Below the pieces are notes generated by a model. It ran no database searches, was not told the DNA's origin, and was given only the letters and a program-made list of their open reading frames with translations. From NCBI GenBank assembly GCA_903904515.1, contig CAIVCR010000049.1, forward strand, positions 62,001 to 126,000: a DNA stretch of 64,000 nt. Reading direction: 5' to 3'. Position 1 is the stretch's first letter, and every line of letters begins with the position of its first letter. Position numbers and translations under genes: made by a program. Positions 48,623 to 57,329 of the stretch are shown here, in pieces. Origin of the DNA: an uncultured Bacteroidia bacterium (lineage in GTDB: Bacteria; Bacteroidota; Bacteroidia; Bacteroidales; Prolixibacteraceae).

Positions 48623-50674
48623 TCAGAAATCGTAACGGATCAGCAGTGAATAATTTCTTCCAGGCATTGGATTCTGCAGGATGGTGCGATACGATTCATT
48701 GAACAGATTGAGAATTTTAAGCTCCAAATCAAATTTGGTTCTGTTCAGATGAATCTCCCTTCCTATACAGAGGTTATTCATAAAATAGGGGTAAAGTACA
48801 TCAAACTTTGAAATTTTTTCATTGCTTGTAGTTGTATAACGTTCACTATAATAGGTCCATAGCCACGTAAGGTGGTAGTTCGACCGCGAAAGATTTACAA
48901 CCAGGTTTGCTGATCTTTCCGGGATGAATGGAAGCTGCTTTCCGACTGATTGATCAGCCCAGTTACGCGGATCATCGCGATTTACCGATCTGGTATAGGC
49001 CAAATTCCCATTTAAATGATAATCAAGCGAGAATAATCTGCCACTGATTCCTCCGTTAAGTTCCAGTCCACCAGTATTTACCCTTTTCATATTATAAGGC
49101 TCCCAATATCCCTGAGGAGTGGGCAGCCAGATAATCCAGTTATTTATACCCGAAAGATAGCCGTTTAACGCGACGTGTAAGTTGACATTTCTAACGGTAG
49201 CTGAATAACCGGTTCCTAAATCGGCCATATACCCCTCTTCAGCTTTTAGCAGCGGGTTTCCACCAGGAATATAATAAAGATCGTTCAGGGTAGGCTGATG
49301 ATAATTCCTGGCTAATGATCCTTTTAAAAAATATCCCTTATCGCTGAATGGATGAAATTCAATTCCGGCCGAGGGGATGGGCGGTGTCGATTTACCCCCA
49401 ATAATGTCCTCCCTTGCCAGGATATTTGCCGATAAACGATCGTTAAATGACTTACTTAATTGAAGTGAAAAAGAGTGATCACGACGTTGTACATCATATC
49501 CTTGCGATACACCGTTTGCAGGCGAATTCAATGAATTAACTGTATTGAAATCAGAATTCGCACTGGCTATTAAAGACAGCTTATCACTGAACTGATAGAT
49601 GTAATTTACTTTCAATAAATAAGTTGCAGATTTGGAATGCGAGTCAGTTACAATTTGATCAGCCGTACCGTTAACCTTATTCTTTAACTGATAACCAGAT
49701 AGCTGAATATTTGCGCCCATTGAGAGATTTAATGTCCCTTTAAGCCCGTAAAACTTCCATTCAGCCAAGGGGCGGTGAGCCTGTTCTGATTGTCTGTTGA
49801 TGTTTGTATTTACGTCGGTTTCGTTGGTAAGCAGTTTAGGAAGACTTCGGTCATTATGCTGATACCAGTAACGAAGCGTTAATATCGATCTGCTTGTGGG
49901 ATGAAGATAGAATTCCTGAAGTAACCCATAATTTTCATACGCGGAATTTACGTTTCGCTGGGTAGGGTAGAGGTAGTTTCCTGTTAATGGGTCAATATTG
50001 GCGATGAGCTTATTTACAAATGAATAATCATTTTCAGAATAGTTATAAAAGCCCCTGGTTTGTGATTGGATTTTTTTATTCCCGCCGCTGATCTTGAAAA
50101 ATTCATCACGGGTACCATAGCTTCCTATTCCTGATAACAGTCGACCTGAGAATTTATTTTGCCAATCGGTGGTATTTTCCAGTTTAACAACACCGCCTAA
50201 TGCGCCACTTCGTTCCGATAGCGAACCGGATCCGTGTAATAGACTTACATTATCTGTAAAATATACCGGTATTGTCGAGAAGTCAACCATTCCGAGCATT
50301 GGCGAATTAAGGTTGATTCCATTCCATGACACCTGGGTGTGCGAAGCGGCGGTTCCACGAAAAGATGCTGTTGCCATCGCCCCACGACCATACTCTTTAA
50401 TAAAGACAGGGGTATTTTGTGAAATCAATTCTGATAAATTGGCTGTAAGGGCATTGATCATCGAAACAGAATCAATTCTGGTCGAAGTTTTTCCGGCCTC
50501 CTCCTTCACCATTGACTTTGTAAAAACGGTGATTGTTTTAATCCTTAATGTATCTGAAACATGTTGAGCAGCTGAAATTTTTGTGAAAATCACAAAAATC
50601 AGAAAGATCAAAGCTACAATTAGAAACCGTTTATTAAACTCCGGGAAATGCAATATAGGATTTGGAGTAAACAT
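48623..50674 (-). CDS. btuB: TonB-dependent receptor, BtuB-like
   Basis: 683 aa: hydrophobic export signal (FLIVALIFLIFVIFTKISAAQ), a plug domain (ELISQNTPVFIKEYGRGAMATASFRGTAASHTQVSWNGINLNSP...), and a 22-strand-type barrel with aromatic C-terminal end (YSLLIRYDF). It lacks the N-terminal carboxypeptidase-like extension of SusC proteins. Placement between two surface lipoproteins behind a cobalamin riboswitch indicates corrinoid import. The length fits BtuB-size receptors. It starts 12 bases after the surface lipoprotein gene. Confidence 0.88.
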   Translation of the reverse strand: MFTPNPILHFPEFNKRFLIVALIFLIFVIFTKISAAQHVSDTLRIKTITVFTKSMVKEEAGKTSTRIDSVSMINALTANLSELISQNTPVFIKEYGRGAMATASFRGTAASHTQVSWNGINLNSPMLGMVDFSTIPVYFTDNVSLLHGSGSLSERSGALGGVVKLENTTDWQNKFSGRLLSGIGSYGTRDEFFKISGGNKKIQSQTRGFYNYSENDYSFVNKLIANIDPLTGNYLYPTQRNVNSAYENYGLLQEFYLHPTSRSILTLRYWYQHNDRSLPKLLTNETDVNTNINRQSEQAHRPLAEWKFYGLKGTLNLSMGANIQLSGYQLKNKVNGTADQIVTDSHSKSATYLLKVNYIYQFSDKLSLIASANSDFNTVNSLNSPANGVSQGYDVQRRDHSFSLQLSKSFNDRLSANILAREDIIGGKSTPPIPSAGIEFHPFSDKGYFLKGSLARNYHQPTLNDLYYIPGGNPLLKAEEGYMADLGTGYSATVRNVNLHVALNGYLSGINNWIIWLPTPQGYWEPYNMKRVNTGGLELNGGISGRLFSLDYHLNGNLAYTRSVNRDDPRNWADQSVGKQLPFIPERSANLVVNLSRSNYHLTWLWTYYSERYTTTSNEKISKFDVLYPYFMNNLCIGREIHLNRTKFDLELKILNLFNESYRTILQNPMPGRNYSLLIRYDF

Positions 50675-50686
50675 TCAGGCGACCAA

Positions 50687-51835
50687 TCAATTGGCAGTAT
50701 ATTCAATTAATGAGAGGTCAGCAGCCCCACTAATCTCCGGAGAGATTTCATTAAGCCATCCGGCAACCTGAAATACTCCGCTCTGTACTTTGATAAAAGT
50801 GATCCCTTCCAGGGAAACTTTATTACCGGCACTATCAACTGCATTTGAAAGATCAAACAAATTGGCTTTCAATGAAATATTGTAATCAAGGTTAAAATAG
50901 CATTCTGCATATCCGGAGGTAAATAATCCGGGACGGACAGCCCAGTTTTCAACCCCAACCTGTGTGGATGTGTTTATATAGGCATTGGGCAATTTTTCTC
51001 CGTTGAAAACCACCTCCGATTGGTTACCATACCCGCTCCACCACCAGGAGGAGTTGCCATAACCCGGTATAAGTTCACCGCTGCTACCGTGATTATCCTT
51101 CCAGGTTATATTCCCATTATTTACTGGTTTATAATAAGTTACTTTATAATCATGAATAGTTTCGGGATTATTGTATTCACTCCCTTTGATCTCAGCCCAT
51201 TCGCCGTCATTCGGCACTCCATCTCCATTAGTATCACTCATTATATAGACAACTCCGGGTTCGGATCCTGCACCGGGCTGTGTGAAAACTGCAAAATCAT
51301 TTCCAACGCTATTTTTTATGGTATGATCAAATCCTGCAATGATGTAGCCTCCCCATCCACCCAATGAAGTATATGTTTTTGTCCCTGTCCAGGGTTCACC
51401 GATAAAATCAGTCCCCTTCCAGTCTGATGGAATCAGCGTTGCATTTTGTCCCGGACCATATTGGTATTCAAATACTTTTGAAATAAATGGCGAATAGGTG
51501 GAGAATGCTGAAACCACAATCGATTTATCATCGCTGCCTATATCATTCGATACTTTAAGCTGAAGTGTGTAATTTCCTATTTTTAAAGGCTTAAAAGAAA
51601 ATATTTTTGCGGATGAGACGATCGAACCATCCACCGACCAAGTATACGTTGAGTTACCACCATTGATTACAGTAGGAGTGAGTGGGAGCACGTCACCAAT
51701 AGCCACTTTAAAACCATTGGCTGGAATGGTAAACGAGATCAATGGCGCTGTAAGTTTGTTCTCCTGCTTACAGGAAGAAAGGGTGGAAAGCACCAGATAC
51801 AGCAGGACAATAAACTGTAAATAAATTTTCAACAT
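50687..51835 (-). CDS. Surface lipoprotein of the B12 uptake operon
   Basis: 382 aa from ATG 51835, which gives a clean lipoprotein signal with LSSC (Cys22); the track start at ATG 51862 adds 9 residues. A PKD/Ig-like domain (about 35-115) is followed by a large domain with GGYIIAGFDHTI, EPGVVYIMSDTNGDGVPNDGEWAEIKGSEY and the end GITFIKVQSGVFQVAGWLNEISPEISGAADLSL. This type is often found with BtuB-like receptors in Bacteroidota. It is the first gene after the riboswitch. Possible cobalamin or corrinoid capture; function not shown. Confidence 0.83.
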   Translation of the reverse strand: MLKIYLQFIVLLYLVLSTLSSCKQENKLTAPLISFTIPANGFKVAIGDVLPLTPTVINGGNSTYTWSVDGSIVSSAKIFSFKPLKIGNYTLQLKVSNDIGSDDKSIVVSAFSTYSPFISKVFEYQYGPGQNATLIPSDWKGTDFIGEPWTGTKTYTSLGGWGGYIIAGFDHTIKNSVGNDFAVFTQPGAGSEPGVVYIMSDTNGDGVPNDGEWAEIKGSEYNNPETIHDYKVTYYKPVNNGNITWKDNHGSSGELIPGYGNSSWWWSGYGNQSEVVFNGEKLPNAYINTSTQVGVENWAVRPGLFTSGYAECYFNLDYNISLKANLFDLSNAVDSAGNKVSLEGITFIKVQSGVFQVAGWLNEISPEISGAADLSLIEYTAN

Positions 51836-51836
51836 A

Positions 51837-51939
51837 CTTAAAATCAATATAATTGTAAACATTAATTGATTTTAAGCTAATGGGAAGTCTTGCAGAATGG
51901 AAACCGGCCATCTGTACGCTTTTATCCCGAAAGCTTAAA
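51837..51939 (-). promoter_or_regulatory. Possible expression platform of the cobalamin riboswitch
   Basis: Two mutually exclusive hairpins can form on the minus-strand RNA. CTTAAAATCAAT (51876-51865) pairs perfectly with ATTGATTTTAAG (51848-51837), directly before ATG 51835. AGCTTAAA (51878-51871), overlapping the first arm, pairs perfectly with TTTAAGCT (51939-51932), just after the riboswitch. This looks like a sequester/anti-sequester pair acting on translation start. Confidence 0.5.
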
Positions 51940-51941
51940 CC

Positions 51942-52125
51942 GTGAATGGCTGGTCTTCTGACTTATCCCGATCTCTGGTTACCTTCCCATCCTTTTTTGG
52001 AAAGAATAGTGGCTATTAACCAGAGACATACTATTCCGCATCAGCGGAATCGGGTTTTACAGCAGCGGGTACTGTCCCGGATTTACACCGGATTCCCAAA
52101 TTAAGCCCAATGGGCACCAATTCAC
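51942..52125 (-). ncRNA. Cobalamin (B12) riboswitch
   Basis: The minus strand carries the conserved cobalamin aptamer elements in order: GGTGCC, GGGAATCCGGTGTAAATCCGGGACAGTACCCGCTGCTGTAA split by loops, a variant B12 box AGCCACTATTC, and AAGTCAGAAGACCAGCC. Outer stem P1 is GTGAAT (52125-52120) with ATTCAC (51947-51942). It precedes a surface lipoprotein-BtuB-BtuG operon, so cobalamin should lower its expression. Confidence 0.95.
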
Positions 52126-52127
52126 TG

Positions 52128-52158
52128 CAAAAATAAGCATTTACTTTTGCTCATCAAA
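52128..52158 (-). promoter_or_regulatory. Promoter of the B12 riboswitch operon
   Basis: TTTG (52158-52155), exactly 19 bases, then TATTTTTG (52135-52128): a full match to the Bacteroidota TTTG-N19-TAnnTTTG promoter. The expected transcript start, about 52122, falls at the first stem of the riboswitch. Confidence 0.8.
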
Positions 52159-52359
52159 TAAAAACAGATATTTCTGCACATAAATTGAAATAATCAGAGA
52201 AACTTTCATCTCTTATTTGTTAAAAATACGACAGGGAAAAAAAATATCGGGATCAAAGGCTTTTTTATTGTCGCCATTGTGAAAAATAGTCTACTTTTAT
52301 TTGTTAGGCCGTGTCGCTAAAATTATATTTAAAGTCTTGTATTTCAAATAAATAAAATC

Positions 52360-53811
52360 ATGAATAAATTAAGTACGCTAAATCCATCTGCTATATGGAA
52401 CTATTTTGAATTGATTTGTCAGATCCCGCGCCCTTCAAAACACGAAGAGAAGATCATTGCCTATTTGGAGGAGTTTGCACGTGCTAACGCCCTTCCTTTT
52501 AAGAAGGATGAAGCAGGAAATGTTTTAATCAGTAAACCTGCCTCACATGGAATGGAAGGACGAAGAACAATCGTTTTACAATCTCATCTCGATATGGTTT
52601 GCGAAAAAAATAGCGATACGATACATGATTTTGATACTGATCCGATAAGGCCATATATTGATGGAGAATGGGTTACAGCAGAAGGAACTACACTTGGCGC
52701 TGATTGCGGTATAGGTATCGCCGCCCAGCTGGCAATTCTGAGTTCTGAGAATTTGAACCATGGTCCAATTGAATGTTTGTTTACAGTGGACGAAGAGACT
52801 GGTCTTACAGGTGCAAACGCATTAAAATCGGGGTTCTTTACGGGAAAGGCACTCATTAACCTGGACTCTGAAGATGAAGGCGAGCTGTTTATTGGCTGTG
52901 CCGGTGGGATCGACACCGTGGCTAATATTCATTATGAAACTATTCCCTCTCCAGCCGGTTTTTTCCCCATACGTATTGCGGTCAGTGGATTTCAGGGAGG
53001 ACATTCGGGTGACGACATTAATAAAAACAGGGGAAACGCAATCAAGATTCTTAACCGGTTTTTATGGCAGATTATGCAGAAATTTGAAATCGGTATTTCA
53101 GATTATCAGGGGGGAAATCTACGGAATGCTATTGCCAGGGAGGCTTTTGCAACCATTTTGGTCCCAGGTTCAAAAAAAGAGGAAATAACGGTTGAATTCA
53201 ATATTTTCCGCTCAAATATGGAATGGGAAATGATACAAAATGAACCCTTTATGAAGCTGACGCTTGAATCTTCAGAACTTCCCGCAGTTATAATGGATCG
53301 GTTGAGCCAGACTAAATTGGTTAATTCAATCTATGCCTGTCCTCATGGTGTGTTGACAATGAGTACCCGCATGCCTGGTCTGGTCGAAACCTCCACCAAT
53401 CTGGCTTCAGTGAAATTTAAACAGGGAAACCTTATTGAAATTACGACCAGTCAGCGAAGCGATCTTGAAAGTGGTAAATTGGATGCAGCATATATGGTAG
53501 AATCTCTTTTTCAGCTTATTGGTGCCGATGTTCGTCATGGCGAAGGGTATCCCGGATGGGCCCCTAACCCTGATTCGGAGCTGTTGAAAATTACAAGGTT
53601 GTCATATTCCCAACTTTTTAAGGCTGAACCGATAGTTCGGTCTATTCATGCAGGTTTGGAATGCGGACTCTTCCTGGAAAAATTCCCAGGCCTGGATATG
53701 ATCTCCTTTGGTCCTACAATGCGTGGAGTTCATTCACCCGACGAAAAAATTAATATACTAACGGTAGATAAATTCTGGAAACTTTTGACAGATGTACTCG
53801 GTAATTATTGA
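52360..53811 (+). CDS. pepD: Aminoacyl-histidine dipeptidase (M20 family)
   Basis: 483 aa cytosolic zinc dipeptidase. Metal and catalytic motifs: LQSHLDMV (His76, Asp78), TLGADCGIG (Asp115), VDEETGLTG (Glu145-Glu146), INLDSEDEGE, a lid domain with GGHSGDDINKNRGNA, IHAGLECG, and the C-terminal GPTMRGVHSPDEK. It splits Xaa-His and related dipeptides. Divergent from the B12 operon and transcribed alone. Confidence 0.96.
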   Translation: MNKLSTLNPSAIWNYFELICQIPRPSKHEEKIIAYLEEFARANALPFKKDEAGNVLISKPASHGMEGRRTIVLQSHLDMVCEKNSDTIHDFDTDPIRPYIDGEWVTAEGTTLGADCGIGIAAQLAILSSENLNHGPIECLFTVDEETGLTGANALKSGFFTGKALINLDSEDEGELFIGCAGGIDTVANIHYETIPSPAGFFPIRIAVSGFQGGHSGDDINKNRGNAIKILNRFLWQIMQKFEIGISDYQGGNLRNAIAREAFATILVPGSKKEEITVEFNIFRSNMEWEMIQNEPFMKLTLESSELPAVIMDRLSQTKLVNSIYACPHGVLTMSTRMPGLVETSTNLASVKFKQGNLIEITTSQRSDLESGKLDAAYMVESLFQLIGADVRHGEGYPGWAPNPDSELLKITRLSYSQLFKAEPIVRSIHAGLECGLFLEKFPGLDMISFGPTMRGVHSPDEKINILTVDKFWKLLTDVLGNY

Positions 53812-53940
53812 TTATTTATTATGTTTTCAAATTTTAAAGTTGTATATTTATAATGGAGTTCTGGCTTACTAAGCTTTTGCATGAATTGCTCAAATTTTAA
53901 GGTGTATTCGATAATTTAATCCTTAATATGACCTGACAAA

Positions 53941-55065
53941 ATGGCAAATAAATTAATCACAGTAGCTACATTAGAACATATCAATCAGGCCAGTATGATG
54001 AAAGAGTGGCTTGAATCGGCTGGTATTGAAAGTTATCTTCTGGACCATGGATTAAGTGTTGAAGGTGCATCCCAAATGGAGGGGGAGATTGAACTGCAGG
54101 TTTGTGAACCCGATGCAGCAAAGGCTTTGGAAGTATTGGGTAATATGGAAGATCAGCCACAAAATAAATTATCATCTATGGAGATTCCGGCGATAAAAAA
54201 AATCCTTGTACCGGTTGACTTCTCTGATGCCTCTTTCAATGCTGCCTGCTATGGCATACATGTGGCCAGGCAAAAGGGAGCTGAAATTACCTTAATCCAC
54301 GTCTATTTTAATCCGGTAACCGATCCCATTGCCTGTGACCATTTTTACGCTTTTCCAACCTCCATTGCTGAAACACTCAATGAAATTATTGAAAATGCCC
54401 GCGGATTGATGGATGAATTCCGGGAAAAACTCAATACCTATATTACCAGGCACGAAATTCCTGAAATTTTAATCAACACTGAATTAGTCGGTGGAATTGC
54501 CGAGGAGGCTATTCTTGATTTCGCTAAGATTAAAAATTTTGATTTGCTAATTATTGGAATAAGGGGGAAAGCAGAAGGGGAAAACTGGCTTGGAAGTTTT
54601 ATGTCGGAGATTATCAATAAGGCACAAATTCCGGTTTTGGCTATTCCGGAAAGCGCAACATACAAGGAACAAATGTTTAAAAGGGTGATGTATGCCACTA
54701 ATTTTGATAAATCAGATGGAAATGCGATTCGGGAATTGATTAAAATTGCCAGACCGCTTGAGACTCACATCAGTATTGTGCATATTGATGATACGAATGA
54801 TAATCCATTTATTAATTATGATTTAGCCCATTTTAAAGAAAAATTTGTTGGAGAAACAGGTCAGGTTAGGATGAAATTTGATTTGATTATTTCTAAAAAT
54901 TTGGCCAGGGGAATTGAAAATTATATTTCTGAACATCAAATGGATATTATTTCAGTAACCTCGCATAAACGGAATCTCATTACCTCATTATTCAGACCAA
55001 GTCTGACCAAAGAGTTATTATTTCGGCTGGATATACCAATGTTAATTTTTCACGCCAAAAATTAG
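53941..55065 (+). CDS. DUF2007-like domain fused to two universal stress protein domains
   Basis: 374 aa, cytoplasmic. Residues 1-66 (LITVATLEHINQASMMKEWLESAGIESYLLD...) look like a DUF2007 signal-transducing domain. Two Usp domains follow: the first starts IKKILVPVDFSDASFNAACYGI and has a LLIIGIRGKAEGENWLGSFMSEIINKAQIPVLAIP end; the second starts KRVMYATNFDKSDGNAIREL and ends ISVTSHKRNLITSLFRPSLTKELLFRLDIPMLIF. The G-2x-G-9x-G ATP motif is only partly kept in each. Tandem Usp proteins are common; the N-terminal fusion is less so. Likely a stress or energy-state sensor. Confidence 0.82.
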   Translation: MANKLITVATLEHINQASMMKEWLESAGIESYLLDHGLSVEGASQMEGEIELQVCEPDAAKALEVLGNMEDQPQNKLSSMEIPAIKKILVPVDFSDASFNAACYGIHVARQKGAEITLIHVYFNPVTDPIACDHFYAFPTSIAETLNEIIENARGLMDEFREKLNTYITRHEIPEILINTELVGGIAEEAILDFAKIKNFDLLIIGIRGKAEGENWLGSFMSEIINKAQIPVLAIPESATYKEQMFKRVMYATNFDKSDGNAIRELIKIARPLETHISIVHIDDTNDNPFINYDLAHFKEKFVGETGQVRMKFDLIISKNLARGIENYISEHQMDIISVTSHKRNLITSLFRPSLTKELLFRLDIPMLIFHAKN

Positions 55066-55103
55066 TTTATTTGTAACCGAATAACAGCTCAGATTTGTTT
55101 TTT

Positions 55104-56183
55104 ATGGAATATTATCGTTTGAAATTTTTTAATTCCTTTTCCAGAATTTGGTTTGTTTGTGTTAAGGGATTAGTATCCATATATTTAATATTTATACTTT
55201 TCGCCTGCTCTTCACTTAGGACCATCGAAATCGAAACGGCTGTTTTACCGCAATTTCCGATTTCAGACGAGGTTCAGAGTCTCGCACTGCTTAACAGGAG
55301 TATGACAAGGCAATTTACAAATCTTTCATCAGACTCACTTGAAAAAATACTGGTCAACCATAAGATGGTAATGGATACCGTATTTAGGGACAGTATTGCT
55401 GCCGATACAGTAATTCACATTGCTGCACAGGCACTTTTTAACTCAGGTAGGTTTGATGTTGTTGTTCCCAGTGAGTACAGGATAAATCGTGATGATTCGG
55501 GTGATATTTTGAACCCGTTAAAAACGGATATAATACAGCAATTGTGTATTGATTACAAGGTAGATGGAATTCTGATTCTGGAAGGTTTCAATGAACAACT
55601 AAAAATAAAATACGATTATAGACCATTAACTGCAGGAGGAGGCTTTGACGGTTCTGCGGATGTTGATTATAAATCGGAATGGCGACTCTACCGCCCCGAA
55701 AGTAATAAGCCGGCTATTCGCTTTCAGGTAGGTGATTCGATTTTTTGGAAATCTGATAGTTTTGAATTAAACGATTTATATTTACAGATGCCACACACCA
55801 AGGAAGCCCTTATTGGAGGTGGCATTGCCTCCGGATTGAAAATGGCGGAATATATCAGTCCAGGTTGGGTGAAGCATACCCGATATTATTTCCTGACCAG
55901 AAATAAGGAGATTGATTATGCTGGTAATCTGATTAAAGAGAACAAATGGGATGAAGCAGCAGATCTCTGGGCCAAATATGCGAAAGAAAATTCAAAAAAG
56001 ATCCGGAGCAAGGTTGAATTTAATCTGGCACTTACTGAAGAGATGAAGGGCGATTTGGACCTTGCAATCGAGTGGGGGTTAAAATCATATAATACCAGTT
56101 ACTCCAACGTTACGGAAGAATACCTGAAAATTCTGGATGCTACCAGAAAAGCAAAACAAAAAGAGTCTAAACAACGATTTTAG
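55104..56183 (+). CDS. DUF6340-type lipoprotein with TPR-like C-terminus (first copy)
   Basis: 359 aa from ATG 55104; the track start is a TTG three codons upstream. Lipoprotein signal LIFILFACSS (Cys35). The body carries the family pattern: LALLNRSMTRQF early, LFNSGRFDVVVPSEY, DGILILEGFNE, WRLYRPESNKPA and GWVKHTRYYFLTRNKEIDYAGNLIKENKWDEAADLWAKYA, the last part a TPR-like helical repeat. The gene after it is a paralogue. Function unknown; probably an envelope protein. Confidence 0.75.
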   Translation: MEYYRLKFFNSFSRIWFVCVKGLVSIYLIFILFACSSLRTIEIETAVLPQFPISDEVQSLALLNRSMTRQFTNLSSDSLEKILVNHKMVMDTVFRDSIAADTVIHIAAQALFNSGRFDVVVPSEYRINRDDSGDILNPLKTDIIQQLCIDYKVDGILILEGFNEQLKIKYDYRPLTAGGGFDGSADVDYKSEWRLYRPESNKPAIRFQVGDSIFWKSDSFELNDLYLQMPHTKEALIGGGIASGLKMAEYISPGWVKHTRYYFLTRNKEIDYAGNLIKENKWDEAADLWAKYAKENSKKIRSKVEFNLALTEEMKGDLDLAIEWGLKSYNTSYSNVTEEYLKILDATRKAKQKESKQRF

Positions 56184-56254
56184 CCCGCACCCCTGGCACT
56201 GTTTTTGATTCATTTAACCTGTTCTAAGGTCAGGAAATTTAAAAGTAAATCTTT

Positions 56255-57298
56255 ATGAATATATTTTACAGATCGCTGGGAGTTTCATTTATTGGTTTGG
56301 TTTTAACCTCATGTCTTACCACCCAAAGTGTTCCAATTGATCAGCTGGAACCCGGAAAGGTGCTCTTACCAGCCCAGGTTCGGAAAGTTACGTTGATTTC
56401 ACGTAATTTTAAATTTTCGATTGATACGTTAGGTCGCTATACAAACCTTAATTTCCAGCTTATAAAAGGGGAAAATAAGGAAAATCTTGTGTTGGACAGC
56501 ATCGCCGTTACTAAAAGTCTTGAAGATCTGCGAAAAGCCTTGCTTGAATCGGGACAGTTTGATGAAGTTTTTGTCTATCCCTACAACACAATAAAACCTC
56601 ATTCAGGAGTTAGGGAGTCCCCCTTGTCGGCTGGATTTATTCATTCCCTCTGCGCTGAAAGTGAGACTAATGCCGTGATTTCCCTGGAGATGTTAAGTTT
56701 CTTCTACAGCCGTCATAAAGGCACTCAGGGTCACGAGATCAGTGCAGAAGCAAATGTGAAGATAACTGCTCTTTGGTCAGTATACACCCCTGACAGTGAT
56801 AATCCTGCGGACCGGTATACACATAGTGAGGTGATCAGTTGGAATAAAAATAATTGCAAAGTAATCAATCATAAGTTTAAATTACCTGGACGCAAAGAGG
56901 CCATTTCAATGGCCAGCGGCATAGCTGCCCGAAATTACAGCAAACGAATAGTCCCTAATTGGGTTGAATCATCACGTGTTCTCATCGGATATAATAATCC
57001 GGACTTCGACAAAGCACTTTCACTGGCACTAAAAAATAAATGGAAAGAGGCTTCCGGAATTTGGGAAAAGTATACCGGGAGCACAAATCCCAGATGTGCC
57101 GGGGTAGCAGCATTAAATGAGGCGATAGCGCAGGAGATGCTTGGTGATTATGACAAGGCCACTTTCTGGTCTGACAAATCGGTGAAACTACTACGAGGTG
57201 AATCAGTAAGCATTGCGAGAGCCTATGCAGCGGTTTTATATGGAAGAAAATTAAAAGCTTCAAGACTGAATTCACTTCTGAAAACCAGTCATCCCTGA
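56255..57298 (+). CDS. DUF6340-type lipoprotein (second, paralogous copy)
   Basis: 347 aa with signal LVLTSCLTT (lipid-modified Cys20). It shares the order of motifs with the previous protein: VRKVTLISRNFKF, LLESGQFDEVFVYPYN, NAVISLEMLSFF, LWSVYTPDSDNPA, GWVESS-like NWVESSRVLIGYNNPDFDKALSLALKNKWKEASGIWEKYT and a TPR-like end. The two probably arose by duplication and have diverged strongly. A Ste24-type protease gene follows after 31 bases. Function unknown. Confidence 0.75.
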   Translation: MNIFYRSLGVSFIGLVLTSCLTTQSVPIDQLEPGKVLLPAQVRKVTLISRNFKFSIDTLGRYTNLNFQLIKGENKENLVLDSIAVTKSLEDLRKALLESGQFDEVFVYPYNTIKPHSGVRESPLSAGFIHSLCAESETNAVISLEMLSFFYSRHKGTQGHEISAEANVKITALWSVYTPDSDNPADRYTHSEVISWNKNNCKVINHKFKLPGRKEAISMASGIAARNYSKRIVPNWVESSRVLIGYNNPDFDKALSLALKNKWKEASGIWEKYTGSTNPRCAGVAALNEAIAQEMLGDYDKATFWSDKSVKLLRGESVSIARAYAAVLYGRKLKASRLNSLLKTSHP

Positions 57299-57329
57299 TA
57301 TTCAAGTCTAATTAATAGTAATTCATCAG

